DNA from: an uncultured Roseicyclus sp.
GTDB taxonomy: Bacteria; Pseudomonadota; Alphaproteobacteria; Rhodobacterales; Rhodobacteraceae
Length of the DNA stretch: 64,000 bases
Reading direction: 5' to 3'
Assembly (NCBI GenBank): GCA_947491935.1
Contig: CANLLF010000003.1
Coordinates: 186,001-250,000 of the forward strand
The position numbers were made by a program, and so were the translations under genes. The notes under the pieces were generated by a model. The model was not told the origin of the DNA. It made no database searches and was given only the letters and a program-made list of their open reading frames with translations. Of this stretch, positions 45,012 to 53,806 are shown one piece after another. Position 1 is the first letter of the stretch. Each line of letters starts with the position of its first letter.

Positions 45012-46069
45012 GACGCCCGCCTTTCGCCAAGGGTCAACTCGCGCCAGCGGGTGCAGCGGATCATGTGGCCGGGGCTTGCTTCCTCCAGCACCGGGTTACC
45101 GGCTTTGCAGACATCGGTGGCGAAGGCACATCTGGGGTGGAACCGGCATCCGGCGGGCAGGCTTGTGAGGGCAGGGACAGTGCCGGGGATTGCCTCAAGC
45201 CGCGTTTTGTTGATGGAAGAGCCGAGCCGCGGGATGGAGTTCATCAGGCCCGCGGTGTAGGGCATCCGGGGATTGGCAAAGATGTCTTCCACCGGGCCGG
45301 TTTCCACCACCTGCGCGGCATACATCACCACAACCCGATCGGCGACTTCAGCCACCACACCCAGATCGTGGGTGATGAAGATGATCGCCATGCCGAGCTT
45401 ATCCTGCAGCTCCTGCATCAGCTCCAGCATCTGCGCCTGGATCGTGACGTCGAGCGCGGTTGTCGGCTCATCGGCGATCAGGATGCGCGGCTCGCAGGCC
45501 AGCGCCATGGCGATCATCGCGCGCTGGCGCATGCCGCCGGACATCTCGTGCGGATAGGCGTCCACGCGGGCGGTCGGCTCGGGGATGCCGACAAGATCCA
45601 GCATCTCGATCGCGCGGGCCCGGGCCTTGGCGTTTGACAGGTTCTGATGCCGGATCACCATTTCGGCGATCTGCTGACCCACCGTATGTACGGGATTGAG
45701 GCTCGTCATCGGCTCCTGAAAAATCATGCCGATATCCTTGCCGCGAATATCGCGCATCTCGGTATCGCTCAGACGGGTGATGTCACGGCCCTGCAAGGTG
45801 ATACTACCGCCGGTGACCCGCCCCACATCTTTCGGCAGAAGCCCCATGATCGACAGGCTCGTCACCGATTTGCCGGACCCGCTTTCGCCGACAATCGCAA
45901 GGGTCTCCCCGGCATGAACCTCAAAGCTCACGCCGTCCACGGCACAAACCGAGAGCGTCTTGGACAATTCAAACGTCGTTTGCAGGTTCTCGACCTGCAA
46001 AAGCGGGGCGGTTTCAGACGGCACGGCCAAATCCCCTGTCAGCGGGGCGCCATGGGCTGTGTCGTCCAC
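45008..46069 (-). CDS. Oligopeptide/dipeptide ABC transporter ATP-binding protein (DppD type)
   Basis: A 353-residue ATPase with Walker [10 protein letters not shown]-loop [18 protein letters not shown], signature [33 protein letters not shown] and the C-terminal Fe-S-like [19 protein letters not shown] motif. GTG 46069 is used as start with a 30-residue hydrophilic leader, which is uncertain. It lies head-to-head with the permease genes across a region holding a GntR operator. Confidence 0.93.
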   Translation of the reverse strand: MDDTAHGAPLTGDLAVPSETAPLLQVENLQTTFELSKTLSVCAVDGVSFEVHAGETLAIVGESGSGKSVTSLSIMGLLPKDVGRVTGGSITLQGRDITRLSDTEMRDIRGKDIGMIFQEPMTSLNPVHTVGQQIAEMVIRHQNLSNAKARARAIEMLDLVGIPEPTARVDAYPHEMSGGMRQRAMIAMALACEPRILIADEPTTALDVTIQAQMLELMQELQDKLGMAIIFITHDLGVVAEVADRVVVMYAAQVVETGPVEDIFANPRMPYTAGLMNSIPRLGSSINKTRLEAIPGTVPALTSLPAGCRFHPRCAFATDVCKAGNPVLEEASPGHMIRCTRWRELTLGERRAS

Positions 46070-46182
46070 GAAGCGCGGCTATTTTCATCACTGCTGCCTT
46101 TCCGACATTCGCGGCGCTTGTGCCGCGCCAATCTGGTCCCGTTTGCTGATTTGCATGCTTGACGCTTTGGAATCCGCGTGAT

Positions 46183-46211
46183 TTGGTTGTTCTACTGTCG
46201 ACAATCTATCA
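46183..46211 (+). promoter_or_regulatory. Promoter of the peptide permease operon
   Basis: TTGGTT (46183-46188) and CTATCA (46206-46211) with a 17-base spacer. The spacer contains the operator at 46194-46205, so regulator binding would block RNA polymerase. The leader to the permease gene is long, about 165 bases. Confidence 0.45.
46194..46205. promoter_or_regulatory. Candidate GntR operator 2 (ACTGTCGACAAT)
   Basis: Second copy of the ANTGTCGACANT near-palindrome, located between the divergent ATPase (minus) and permease (plus) operons. It sits inside the predicted permease promoter. Confidence 0.6.
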
Positions 46212-46382
46212 CCTACCGTGGGAGAACATCGAATTGCTTGTCAAGCGTTCCCGGCGGGTTTCGATGCGAAAGGGGCCCACCTTGGGCCGATCGCCTGATG
46301 ATGGTGCACAGGCAATGAGCAATTGGGCAAGCCGCGGTTGCCGGGCGGCTCATGGGAATTCCAGGCAGGGAGGCGCACGCGG

Positions 46383-47357
46383 ATGTGGACATTCCTTGTA
46401 AGGCGCCTGCTGCAAAGCATCATCGTGCTGATCGGCGTAACCCTGATCAGCTTCGTGTCGCTTCAGATCGGTGGAGACCCGACCTATCTGTTCGTGTCCG
46501 AAAACGCGAGCACCGAGGAGATCGAGGCCGCACGGATCGCGCTTGGCTTTGATCGCCCGCTGCATATCCAGTATCTCAGCTATGTCTGGAACGCGCTTCA
46601 GGGCGATTTCGGCAATTCGCTGAGCTACCGCCAACCCGCCATGGATGTCGTGCTGGAGGCGATGCCCGCCACGATCGAACTCACGTTCTTCTCCCTCGTG
46701 CTGGCCATTGGCCTGTCGATCCCGCTCGGCATCTATGCCGCGCTGAACCGCGGCAAGCCTGCCGATGGTGGCATCATGACCTTCGCGATGTTGGGCCAGT
46801 CGATCCCCAATTTCTGGATGGGGATCATGATGATCATGTTCTTCGGCCTCTACCTGCGCTGGTTCCCGATCTCGGGCCATGTTCCGTTTCTGGAGCCGCT
46901 GTTCGATGGGGATTTCCAGACTGCGTTCAGCAATCTGCCACGGTCGATGTACTACATGGTGATGCCAGCCTTCGCGGTGGGCACCTATACGCTGGCGCGA
47001 AATGCGCGGTTGATCCGATCCTCGATGTTGGAAGTGTTGCAGCAGGATTACGTGCGCACGGCGCGCTCCAAGGGGATCTCGGAGCGCCGGGTGGTGATCC
47101 ATCACGCCATGCGGAACGCCTGGTTGCCGGTTGTCACTATGATCGGGCTGGAGTTTGGCTTCCTTCTGGGCGGCGTCGTGGTGGTGGAGACGGTGTTTTC
47201 CTATCCCGGCATCGGGCGGCTTGTGTTCAACGCGATCAATCAGCGCGACATTCCGGTGGTTCAGGCCTCGGTCATCTTGCTGGCGCTGATCTTCATTCTC
47301 CTCAACCTGATCGTCGATCTGGTCTACGCGCGCCTTGATCCGCGCGTGAAGCTATAG
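46383..47357 (+). CDS. Peptide ABC transporter permease (DppB type)
   Basis: A 324-residue inner-membrane protein with six membrane segments. It begins MWTFLVRRLLQSIIVLIGVTLISF, the classical DppB opening. EAA motif: TARSKGISERRVVIHHAMRNAWLPVV, followed by GGVVVVETVFSYPGIGRLVFNAINQRDIPVVQ. ATG 46383 is selected over 46323 because GGGAGGCG precedes it. The partner permease starts 11 bases after the stop. Confidence 0.94.
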   Translation: MWTFLVRRLLQSIIVLIGVTLISFVSLQIGGDPTYLFVSENASTEEIEAARIALGFDRPLHIQYLSYVWNALQGDFGNSLSYRQPAMDVVLEAMPATIELTFFSLVLAIGLSIPLGIYAALNRGKPADGGIMTFAMLGQSIPNFWMGIMMIMFFGLYLRWFPISGHVPFLEPLFDGDFQTAFSNLPRSMYYMVMPAFAVGTYTLARNARLIRSSMLEVLQQDYVRTARSKGISERRVVIHHAMRNAWLPVVTMIGLEFGFLLGGVVVVETVFSYPGIGRLVFNAINQRDIPVVQASVILLALIFILLNLIVDLVYARLDPRVKL

Positions 47358-47368
47358 GGGCCTGCGAG

Positions 47369-48292
47369 ATGGTTGAAACCACCCCCGCATCGCAGCCGGC
47401 CACGGCGCCGCCCGTGTCCTACCGCAAGCGAGAGTTTCGGCGCGCCATGCAAAGCATGGTCGCCAGCCGGTGGGCGCTGGTCGGTATGCTGATCCTTCTG
47501 GTGGTGAGCTTCGTGGCGATCTTTGGCCCGTGGCTCGCACCGTTTGATCCCAACCGGCAGAATATCATGATGCGTCTTTTGGAACCGGGTGAGGCGGGGG
47601 CCGGAGATCTCACCTACTGGCTCGGCTCGGACCAGTTGGGCCGCGATGTCTTCTCGCGCCTGCTCTATGGCGCGCGGGTATCGTTGCTGGTGGGGGTCGC
47701 CTCCATTGCGGTGGGGGGCACCCTTGGCACCATCGCCGGGCTCGTCTCGGGCTATTTTGGCGGCTGGGTCGATGACGTGATCATGCGTCTGGGCGATATC
47801 CAGCTGGCCTTCCCCTTCATCCTGTTGGCGATCATGTTCCTTGTCGTGCTCGGCCCTGGCCTGATGAACATGATCCTCGTCCTTGGGATCGGGCAATGGA
47901 TCACCTATGCGCGGATCGTGCGGGCGCAGACCCTGTCCCTGCGCGAAAAGGAATATGTCGAGGCCGCCCGCGCCATGGGGGATAGCACGTTTTCCATCCT
48001 CTTCCGGACGATCCTGCCCAATATCATCGCGCCGCTGACCGTCATCGCGTCGTTCAACGTGGCGGGGGTTATCCTGTCCGAGGCGGCCCTGTCGTTCCTT
48101 GGCCTCGGCGTGCCGCCCGATGTGCCCACCTGGGGCAGCATGTTATCGGAAAGCCGCGATCACCTGCTGTCGAACAAATGGTGGCTTGCCGTCTTCCCCG
48201 GCCTTGCCATCGTCTTCACGGTGCTGGCCTTCAACATCATCGGCGACTGGCTGAGGGATTTCCTCGACCCGCGGCTGAAGGAAAACGGCTAG
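47369..48292 (+). CDS. Peptide ABC transporter permease (DppC type)
   Basis: A 307-residue permease with an OppC N-terminal segment (FRRAMQSMVASRWALVGMLILLVVSFVAIFGPWLAPFDPN), the WLGSDQLGRDVFSRLLYGAR signature, and an EAA loop (VEAARAMGDSTFSILFRTILPNIIAPL). Ends with LRDFLDPRLKENG. Second membrane component of the same importer. A small hairpin CTTGGG/CCCAAG (48303-48319) follows the stop. Confidence 0.94.
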   Translation: MVETTPASQPATAPPVSYRKREFRRAMQSMVASRWALVGMLILLVVSFVAIFGPWLAPFDPNRQNIMMRLLEPGEAGAGDLTYWLGSDQLGRDVFSRLLYGARVSLLVGVASIAVGGTLGTIAGLVSGYFGGWVDDVIMRLGDIQLAFPFILLAIMFLVVLGPGLMNMILVLGIGQWITYARIVRAQTLSLREKEYVEAARAMGDSTFSILFRTILPNIIAPLTVIASFNVAGVILSEAALSFLGLGVPPDVPTWGSMLSESRDHLLSNKWWLAVFPGLAIVFTVLAFNIIGDWLRDFLDPRLKENG

Positions 48293-48331
48293 CGCGCGGC
48301 ATCTTGGGGATCTCCCAAGAGGAGAGGGAAG

Positions 48332-48541
48332 ATGATCATATGGGGTGTTGCCCCAATCCTTCTGGGCTTCGCCGTGGCGGGGCTGATCGACATGAGCCAA
48401 ACTCCCGACCAGCCGGAATCGTTTGCGGCGCACGGCATTCGCGAGCGTTTTGATTTCGTTCTCTACGCCCTGCTCTGCTGTGGGTTGGCCCTTCTCGGCG
48501 CAGGGGTGCTGCGCGCGGTACAGAAGAATAGCGAAAAGTAG
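48332..48541 (+). CDS. Small two-helix membrane protein, unknown
   Basis: A 69-residue protein with two hydrophobic segments, residues 2-20 (IIWGVAPILLGFAVAGLI) and 42-60 (FVLYALLCCGLALLGAGVL), separated by a short charged loop. A strong GAGGAGAGGGA ribosome site sits before ATG 48332. It follows the permease operon and a hairpin, and converges with the amidohydrolase operon. No family recognised. It may be an accessory transporter subunit or independent. Confidence 0.6.
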   Translation: MIIWGVAPILLGFAVAGLIDMSQTPDQPESFAAHGIRERFDFVLYALLCCGLALLGAGVLRAVQKNSEK

Positions 48542-48583
48542 CGCGCCAAGGCGACAGGGCAGCGGCCCAGTCGTAGGGCATGG

Positions 48584-49960
48584 CTATGGCCTGACGTATC
48601 GTCCGCCGCCCGGCACCCCGGTCACATCACCGTCCCTGAACACGTTGCGTCCCGCAAGGATCGTTTCACACACCTTGCCGCGCAGAATGCGCCCGTAGAA
48701 CAGATGCGCGACCTCGCGGGCATGGGTGTGCATCGTTTCGGGGCTGAACATGGTTTCACCTTTCAGATCCACAATCGTCACGTCCGCTTGGCTGCCCGGC
48801 AGAAGCGCGCCTTTGGACGGGTAGAGGCCATAGCGTTTCGCCCCATTGGCGCAGATCAGATCGTGTGCCCCCTTGAGGGTCAGGCGACCGCGCGATACGG
48901 CGTCGAGCATGGCGGGCAGGATGAACTCGATGCCGGGAACGCCGGGCGGCGCGCCGGGAAAGTCGCCGTCTGCCGCCTGTTTTTCTGCCTTGGCGAACGG
49001 CGCGTGGTCGGTCGTGACGTAGGTGATCACGCCATCTTCGATGGCTTGCCACAGCGCGTCCTGATCGGCTTGGTGGCGGATGGGCGGGTTGACCTTGGCG
49101 TAGATCCCGGCCTTGGCTACATCCGTTTCCGTAGCGAACAGGTATTGCGGGCAGGTCTCCGCCGTGAAGTCCGAGGTTCCGGCGAAGGCGCGCAGCACGG
49201 CGACGGTTTCCGCACTGGTGACATGGGCGATGTGGAGTTTCGCCTGCGTCTCAATGTTCATCGTCAGGAGCTTGGCGACGGCCACGGATTCGCAAATGGC
49301 CGGGCGGGACTTGCCATGGGTCGCGGCGTCAGCAGGGTCGAGCGCCTTGGCCGCATCCTCGAAATGGGCCAGCAACTGCGCGCTTTCGGCGTGAACGACG
49401 ATGGGCAGATCCGTGTCGGCCAGAAGCCGCAAGGCCCGCAACTGATCCGCCTCATCGGGAAAGGCGAGTCCTTCGAATTCATCGGCACGACCGGGCGGGG
49501 AGGGTGTGGTGAAGATCTTCCACGCGATACAGCCCAGATCCATCATCTTGTCCCGGCTCGCCTCGGTCAGATCGCCGGGGGCCGCATAAAGCGCGAAGTC
49601 GATCACGGCGTTTTCGGAAAAATGATCGCGGCGGCGCGCCAGTTCCTCGGGCGTGGAGCAGCAGGGTTTGGAGATCGGCATCTCGAACAGCGTCGTGATG
49701 CCCCCTGCCGCTGCGGCGCGGGTTTCGGATTGGACCGTGCCGCGTTCGGGATAGGCGGGCGCGCGGACATGGAAATGGATATCGACGATGCCGGGCAGAA
49801 TCGTCTTTCCGGTGGCGTCAATGGTTTCCGCGGCATCCGGTGCCGTGCCGGGCGCGTAGATGCCCGCCACTTTGCCATTCGCCAGGCCGAGATCAACCTG
49901 CGCCAACCCGTCGGGCAACAGAACCTCTCCGCCCGCGATCAACGTATCCAACCCGCTCAT
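48584..49960 (-). CDS. Allantoinase/dihydroorotase-like cyclic amidohydrolase
   Basis: A 458-residue metal-dependent cyclic amidohydrolase. Metal-site elements: H62-x-H64 in GIVDIHFHVR, carboxylatable lysine K148 in CIAWKIF, H190 in VVHAES, H246 in AHVTS, and D318 in TTDHAPFAK. All are in place, so it is likely active on a cyclic amide such as a hydantoin, dihydropyrimidine or allantoin. A P-Q-Y-L segment replaces the P-H-Y-L of many allantoinases. Last gene of the eight-gene leftward operon. ATG 49960 overlaps the stop of the preceding gene. Confidence 0.88.
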   Translation of the reverse strand: MSGLDTLIAGGEVLLPDGLAQVDLGLANGKVAGIYAPGTAPDAAETIDATGKTILPGIVDIHFHVRAPAYPERGTVQSETRAAAAGGITTLFEMPISKPCCSTPEELARRRDHFSENAVIDFALYAAPGDLTEASRDKMMDLGCIAWKIFTTPSPPGRADEFEGLAFPDEADQLRALRLLADTDLPIVVHAESAQLLAHFEDAAKALDPADAATHGKSRPAICESVAVAKLLTMNIETQAKLHIAHVTSAETVAVLRAFAGTSDFTAETCPQYLFATETDVAKAGIYAKVNPPIRHQADQDALWQAIEDGVITYVTTDHAPFAKAEKQAADGDFPGAPPGVPGIEFILPAMLDAVSRGRLTLKGAHDLICANGAKRYGLYPSKGALLPGSQADVTIVDLKGETMFSPETMHTHAREVAHLFYGRILRGKVCETILAGRNVFRDGDVTGVPGGGRYVRP

Positions 49961-51378
49961 TTCAGGCCCAACTCGGTGAGCGCCTTTGCCACACCGTCGA
50001 GATTGGTCAGCTTCATGGACGCATAATTGGGCGACAGCACGACCCCATGCCCGCCCGCGCGATAGGTCGCCATGACCGAGCGATAGGCGATATCCGGCGT
50101 GCATTTCGCCTGATCCGAGCGGACCCGTGGCGCATCGATGCCCAGGCCCATGAAGACCTTGGCCTTGCCGTGCACCCCCTTCAACGCCTCGGCGCACTGG
50201 CCATAAACGTAGGTATCCGGATCAAGGCCGTCCTGCACGACGCTGTCCAGATCCGAGCCCTGAATGCCCAGGATCCCATCGAGCACCTTCATCGCCACTG
50301 CGGGATCAAAATCGCGCAGGATCGTCTTCTGGAAGAAGCCGAATTCCTTGTGCCAGATTTCACCGGATTGATGCTGATAGGTGATCGGCTTGACCCAATC
50401 GGCATACATCGTCTGTTCGTCCCACGGCCATTGGGCGCGGCGGAAGATATTGAAATGATTGCGGTTCCAGATGTTCAGCCCAAAGGGCAGGTCGGGCTTG
50501 CACCATTTCACCAACCCGTAGAGCTCCCGGTCCAGATCCTTGTTTCGCTCCAGCCAGAAGCGTTCCCAGATCAGAACTTCGGGGTGCTCCAGCAGCGTGC
50601 GGATGAAGGTGATAAACGCACCGTCATCGAACTCCTTGCCGCCAAGGGCGTCCTGCATGAAGCCATACATCGCTATGCAGGCGCGGCGGCAGGCCTCCAC
50701 ATCGATGCCGCGGGCGATGGCCTCATCGCGGGCGGCTTCCGAGAAATCACCTGGCGCCTGGCCTTGCATCATCTGGTCCAGCGGCGAGTTCCGCTCGTTA
50801 CACCACATGATCCCATCAAGATCGTAATTGCGCACCTGATCCTCAATGATCGCATGCATCCAGTTGCGATAATCGGGGTTCGATGTGCTGGGTTCGTCCT
50901 TGCGGCGGCCGAACACGTCGACCTCCATACAGGTCGCAAGATTGGGGATATCGACCGCGCTGGCGGAGCCATGACCGGCATATTTGAAGAACGGCTCCAT
51001 CAACTCGACATAGACTTTCATCTCGCGCTTATGGGCTTCGGGGATCACCAGATCGAGGATATCGATCCCTTCCATCTCCTTATCCGCGGCGCGGAACTCC
51101 TTGATCAGCGTCTTGGAGTAATAACGTGGATCGGGCTCGAAATAGGCGCCGCCTTTCATCGTGAAGGGCTCCGGCACGCCGTGATCGGGCCAGCCGTCCA
51201 GTTCATGGGCGATGGAGCGTCCGGTCTTCAGGCCAAGCCAGCTGACCGTGCCGAGCATCAGGACATTCACGCCGACCCGGTCCTTCAGGGTGTCGAGGAC
51301 AGTCTCCACGCCTTCATCGATGAAACTGATCGGGCTGACCTGAATACCCACGAATTTCTCATCGGGGTTCGGAGTCAT
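49957..51378 (-). CDS. Uncharacterised TIM-barrel-like protein, possibly glycosidase-related
   Basis: A 473-residue soluble protein with no signal peptide. The alternation of hydrophobic strands with acidic loops (VNVLMLGTVSWLG, MKVYVELMEPFF, LDGIMWCNERNSPLDQM, HGVVLSPNYASMKL) looks like a TIM barrel of the glycoside-hydrolase-like superfamilies, with several candidate acidic residues. No exact family recognised. Its start overlaps the preceding aminotransferase and its end overlaps the amidohydrolase. This position argues for an enzyme or carrier-binding role in the same pathway rather than polysaccharide breakdown. Confidence 0.75.
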   Translation of the reverse strand: MTPNPDEKFVGIQVSPISFIDEGVETVLDTLKDRVGVNVLMLGTVSWLGLKTGRSIAHELDGWPDHGVPEPFTMKGGAYFEPDPRYYSKTLIKEFRAADKEMEGIDILDLVIPEAHKREMKVYVELMEPFFKYAGHGSASAVDIPNLATCMEVDVFGRRKDEPSTSNPDYRNWMHAIIEDQVRNYDLDGIMWCNERNSPLDQMMQGQAPGDFSEAARDEAIARGIDVEACRRACIAMYGFMQDALGGKEFDDGAFITFIRTLLEHPEVLIWERFWLERNKDLDRELYGLVKWCKPDLPFGLNIWNRNHFNIFRRAQWPWDEQTMYADWVKPITYQHQSGEIWHKEFGFFQKTILRDFDPAVAMKVLDGILGIQGSDLDSVVQDGLDPDTYVYGQCAEALKGVHGKAKVFMGLGIDAPRVRSDQAKCTPDIAYRSVMATYRAGGHGVVLSPNYASMKLTNLDGVAKALTELGLK

Positions 51379-52559
51379 GGGCGGCCTCCCTTATGGGCGT
51401 TGATGAAGCGTTTGATGCGGCCCATGGCCTCCTTGATCAGGGGCAGGGGTTGCAGGTAGGAGATGCGGATGAAATCGCTGTCGGGTTCGCCAAACATGTC
51501 GCCGGGGAAGACCATCACACCCGTTTCGCGGAGCAGGTTTTCACAGAAGGATTTGGCCTTCATGCCCGTGGCCGAGATGTTGGTGTAGATGTAGAACGCC
51601 CCGCCCGGCGCGCCGTAGCTGAGGCCCGCGTCGCTAAGCGCCTGCATCAGGTACGCGCGGCGTTCTGCATAGGCCGCGAATGTCGCCTCCATCTCATCCT
51701 GCGGGCCGGTCAGGGCAGCGAGGGCGGCGAATTGTGAGATGGTGCAGGTGTTGATCGACAGCGTATGGCGCGGCTCCGTCAGCTTCTCCACGAAATCGGC
51801 AGGCGCGGCCATGTAGCCCACGCGCCAGCCGGTCATGGCGTAGGTCTTGGAGAAGCCGTTGAGCGTGATCGTGCGCTCTTTCATGCCCGGTAAAGTGGCC
51901 AGCGAAAGGTGTTCGTGGGGCGGGTAGATCAGCTTGGCATAGATCTCATCGGCGATGATCAGGATGTCGTGTTTCACGGCCAGATCCGCGATCTGCCGGA
52001 TCACATCGGGCGGCGTCACCGCGCCCGTGGGGTTGTTGGGGGAGACCAGCACGAACATCCGGGTCTTGTCGGTGATACGCGCCTCGATCTCCGCCACATC
52101 CAGCGCGAAATCGTCTTTCTGGTAGGTCGGCACCGGGATCGGCGTGCCGCCGCACATCTGCACCGCCGTGTCGTAGGTGGTGAAACGCGGCGAGGTGATC
52201 AGCACTTCGTCACCGGGATGCACAAGGCCCAACATGCACAGCATGATGCTTTCCTGCACACCGGCCGTCACGATGATCTCATCCGCGCTGTAGTCCAGCC
52301 CGTATTCGTCCTTCAGATTGGCGCAGATCGCCTCCCGTAATGCGGGCAAACCGGTGGGGCCGGTGTAATGGTGCTGATTGTCGTCAAGCGCCTGTTTCGC
52401 CGCGTCGACCACATGGGCAGGGGTGTGGAAATCCGGGTCGCCCCGGCCCAGGGCGATCACGTTGTCGAGGGTACTGGCGATCTCCAGCATCCTGGTGCGA
52501 AACGCGCCGTCTTCCTCGACGATGCGTGGGGCGGTGCGGTCATGCAGAAGCGATCCCAT
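51375..52559 (-). CDS. Class I/II aminotransferase (AspC-like)
   Basis: A 394-residue fold-type I PLP aminotransferase. Motifs: ALGRGDPDFHTPAHVVDAA, YTGPTGLPALREAI, VSPNNPTGAVTPP, IADEIYAKLIY, and the PLP lysine in TLNGFSKTYAMTGWRVGYMAAP. It closely resembles the enzyme at 59572, so the regulon encodes two related aminotransferases. ATG 52559 overlaps the stop of the amidohydrolase gene. Confidence 0.93.
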   Translation of the reverse strand: MGSLLHDRTAPRIVEEDGAFRTRMLEIASTLDNVIALGRGDPDFHTPAHVVDAAKQALDDNQHHYTGPTGLPALREAICANLKDEYGLDYSADEIIVTAGVQESIMLCMLGLVHPGDEVLITSPRFTTYDTAVQMCGGTPIPVPTYQKDDFALDVAEIEARITDKTRMFVLVSPNNPTGAVTPPDVIRQIADLAVKHDILIIADEIYAKLIYPPHEHLSLATLPGMKERTITLNGFSKTYAMTGWRVGYMAAPADFVEKLTEPRHTLSINTCTISQFAALAALTGPQDEMEATFAAYAERRAYLMQALSDAGLSYGAPGGAFYIYTNISATGMKAKSFCENLLRETGVMVFPGDMFGEPDSDFIRISYLQPLPLIKEAMGRIKRFINAHKGGRP

Positions 52560-53794
52560 CAATGCATCCTCTTGCCGTCGATGAAGGTCATCTCGACCTT
52601 CTCCAAAGCGCTCAAATCCTGATCTGGCTTGCCGTCCACAACGATCAAGTCGGCGAGCTTTCCGGCCTCCAGCGTGCCAAGCGTGTCGCCGAACCCGTTC
52701 AGGACCGCTGCCCGCGCGGTGATGGCGCGCAACGCATCGAGGTTGTCCGGGCACACGCCCACCTCCACCATGAAGCCAAGCTCCGGCACGATGCGGTCGT
52801 GTTCCACCGCAGGGGAGCCTGCATCGGTGCCGAACACAATCGGTACACCCGCTTTCGCGGCGCGGACCAGCCCATCGAAGCGGGACTTATCGGCGACGGC
52901 CTTCTGGCGCTCTTCGATCTTCCATTCCGGAATACCGAAGGCGCGGGCGATCTCCGGGTTGGCCTGGATCACAAGGGCCGAGAATGTCGTAACGATGGGC
53001 AATTTCTTGTCCAACAGGATCTGGATCGTCTCGTCCGTCATCGACCCGCCATGTTCAACGCAATCAACACCGAATTCCGCCACGCGGGCGATGCAATCGT
53101 TGTAGGTGGCATGGGCTGTGATCGGCAGGTTGTTGCGGTGGGCTTCGTCGATGACGGCGCGCAATTCATCATCGGTGAATTCCAGCGTGTCGTGGCAGGC
53201 CATGATCTTGATCAGATCGGCGCCGCCCTTCACCTGATCGCGCACGGCGCGGCGCATCTCGTCGGCACCCGAAGCCTCGCGACAAACCCAATAGGTATGG
53301 CCACCGGTCTGGATGATGCTCTCGCCAGAGACCAGCAGGCGGGGGCCCGGAAAGATACCCTGCGCCACGGCCTGCTTGGTGAAGAGGTTGGCGTCATGCA
53401 CGCCCAGATCGCGGACCAGCGTAATCCCCGCGCGCAGGCTTTTGATCATGTTGCCCGCGGCCTTGTAGGCGCGGATTTCGGGCGGGTCGAACATGCTTTG
53501 CTGGCTCAATTCGTGAATGCCGTCCCAGCTCAGATGCGCGTGGCTGTTCATCATGCCGGGCATCAGAGTCTTGCCATTTGTATCAATGATGGCAGCATGT
53601 TCCGGGGTGACGTTCATGTCGGACCGCAGACCAACGCCGGCAATCTTGCCCTCCTTCAGATGCACGTAGCCGTCTTCAATCACCTCATCACCGACGCATG
53701 TGATGACCCGCCCGTAGAAGACGCAATCCACGGCCTCGGCCTCAAACATCGGTTTGGTGATCTTCTGATATTTCCAGGCGGCTGGTTCGGGCAT
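52559..53794 (-). CDS. Imidazolonepropionase-like/prolidase-type amidohydrolase
   Basis: A 411-residue metal hydrolase. Metal motif HxH in MPGMMNSHAHLS, lysine in GADLIKIMACHD, His in ITAHATYND and CVEHGGSMTDE, and Asp in FGTDAGSP. The IGTLEAGKLADLIV-like segment LGTLEAGKLADLIVVDG is typical of this group, which includes Zn-dependent Xaa-Pro/Xaa-Arg dipeptidases. A GAGGAGC ribosome site supports ATG 53794, with TTG 53800 as an alternative. Lies between the M24 protein and the aminotransferase genes in the operon. Confidence 0.88.
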   Translation of the reverse strand: MPEPAAWKYQKITKPMFEAEAVDCVFYGRVITCVGDEVIEDGYVHLKEGKIAGVGLRSDMNVTPEHAAIIDTNGKTLMPGMMNSHAHLSWDGIHELSQQSMFDPPEIRAYKAAGNMIKSLRAGITLVRDLGVHDANLFTKQAVAQGIFPGPRLLVSGESIIQTGGHTYWVCREASGADEMRRAVRDQVKGGADLIKIMACHDTLEFTDDELRAVIDEAHRNNLPITAHATYNDCIARVAEFGVDCVEHGGSMTDETIQILLDKKLPIVTTFSALVIQANPEIARAFGIPEWKIEERQKAVADKSRFDGLVRAAKAGVPIVFGTDAGSPAVEHDRIVPELGFMVEVGVCPDNLDALRAITARAAVLNGFGDTLGTLEAGKLADLIVVDGKPDQDLSALEKVEMTFIDGKRMH

Positions 53795-53806
53795 CTTCAA
53801 GGCTCC

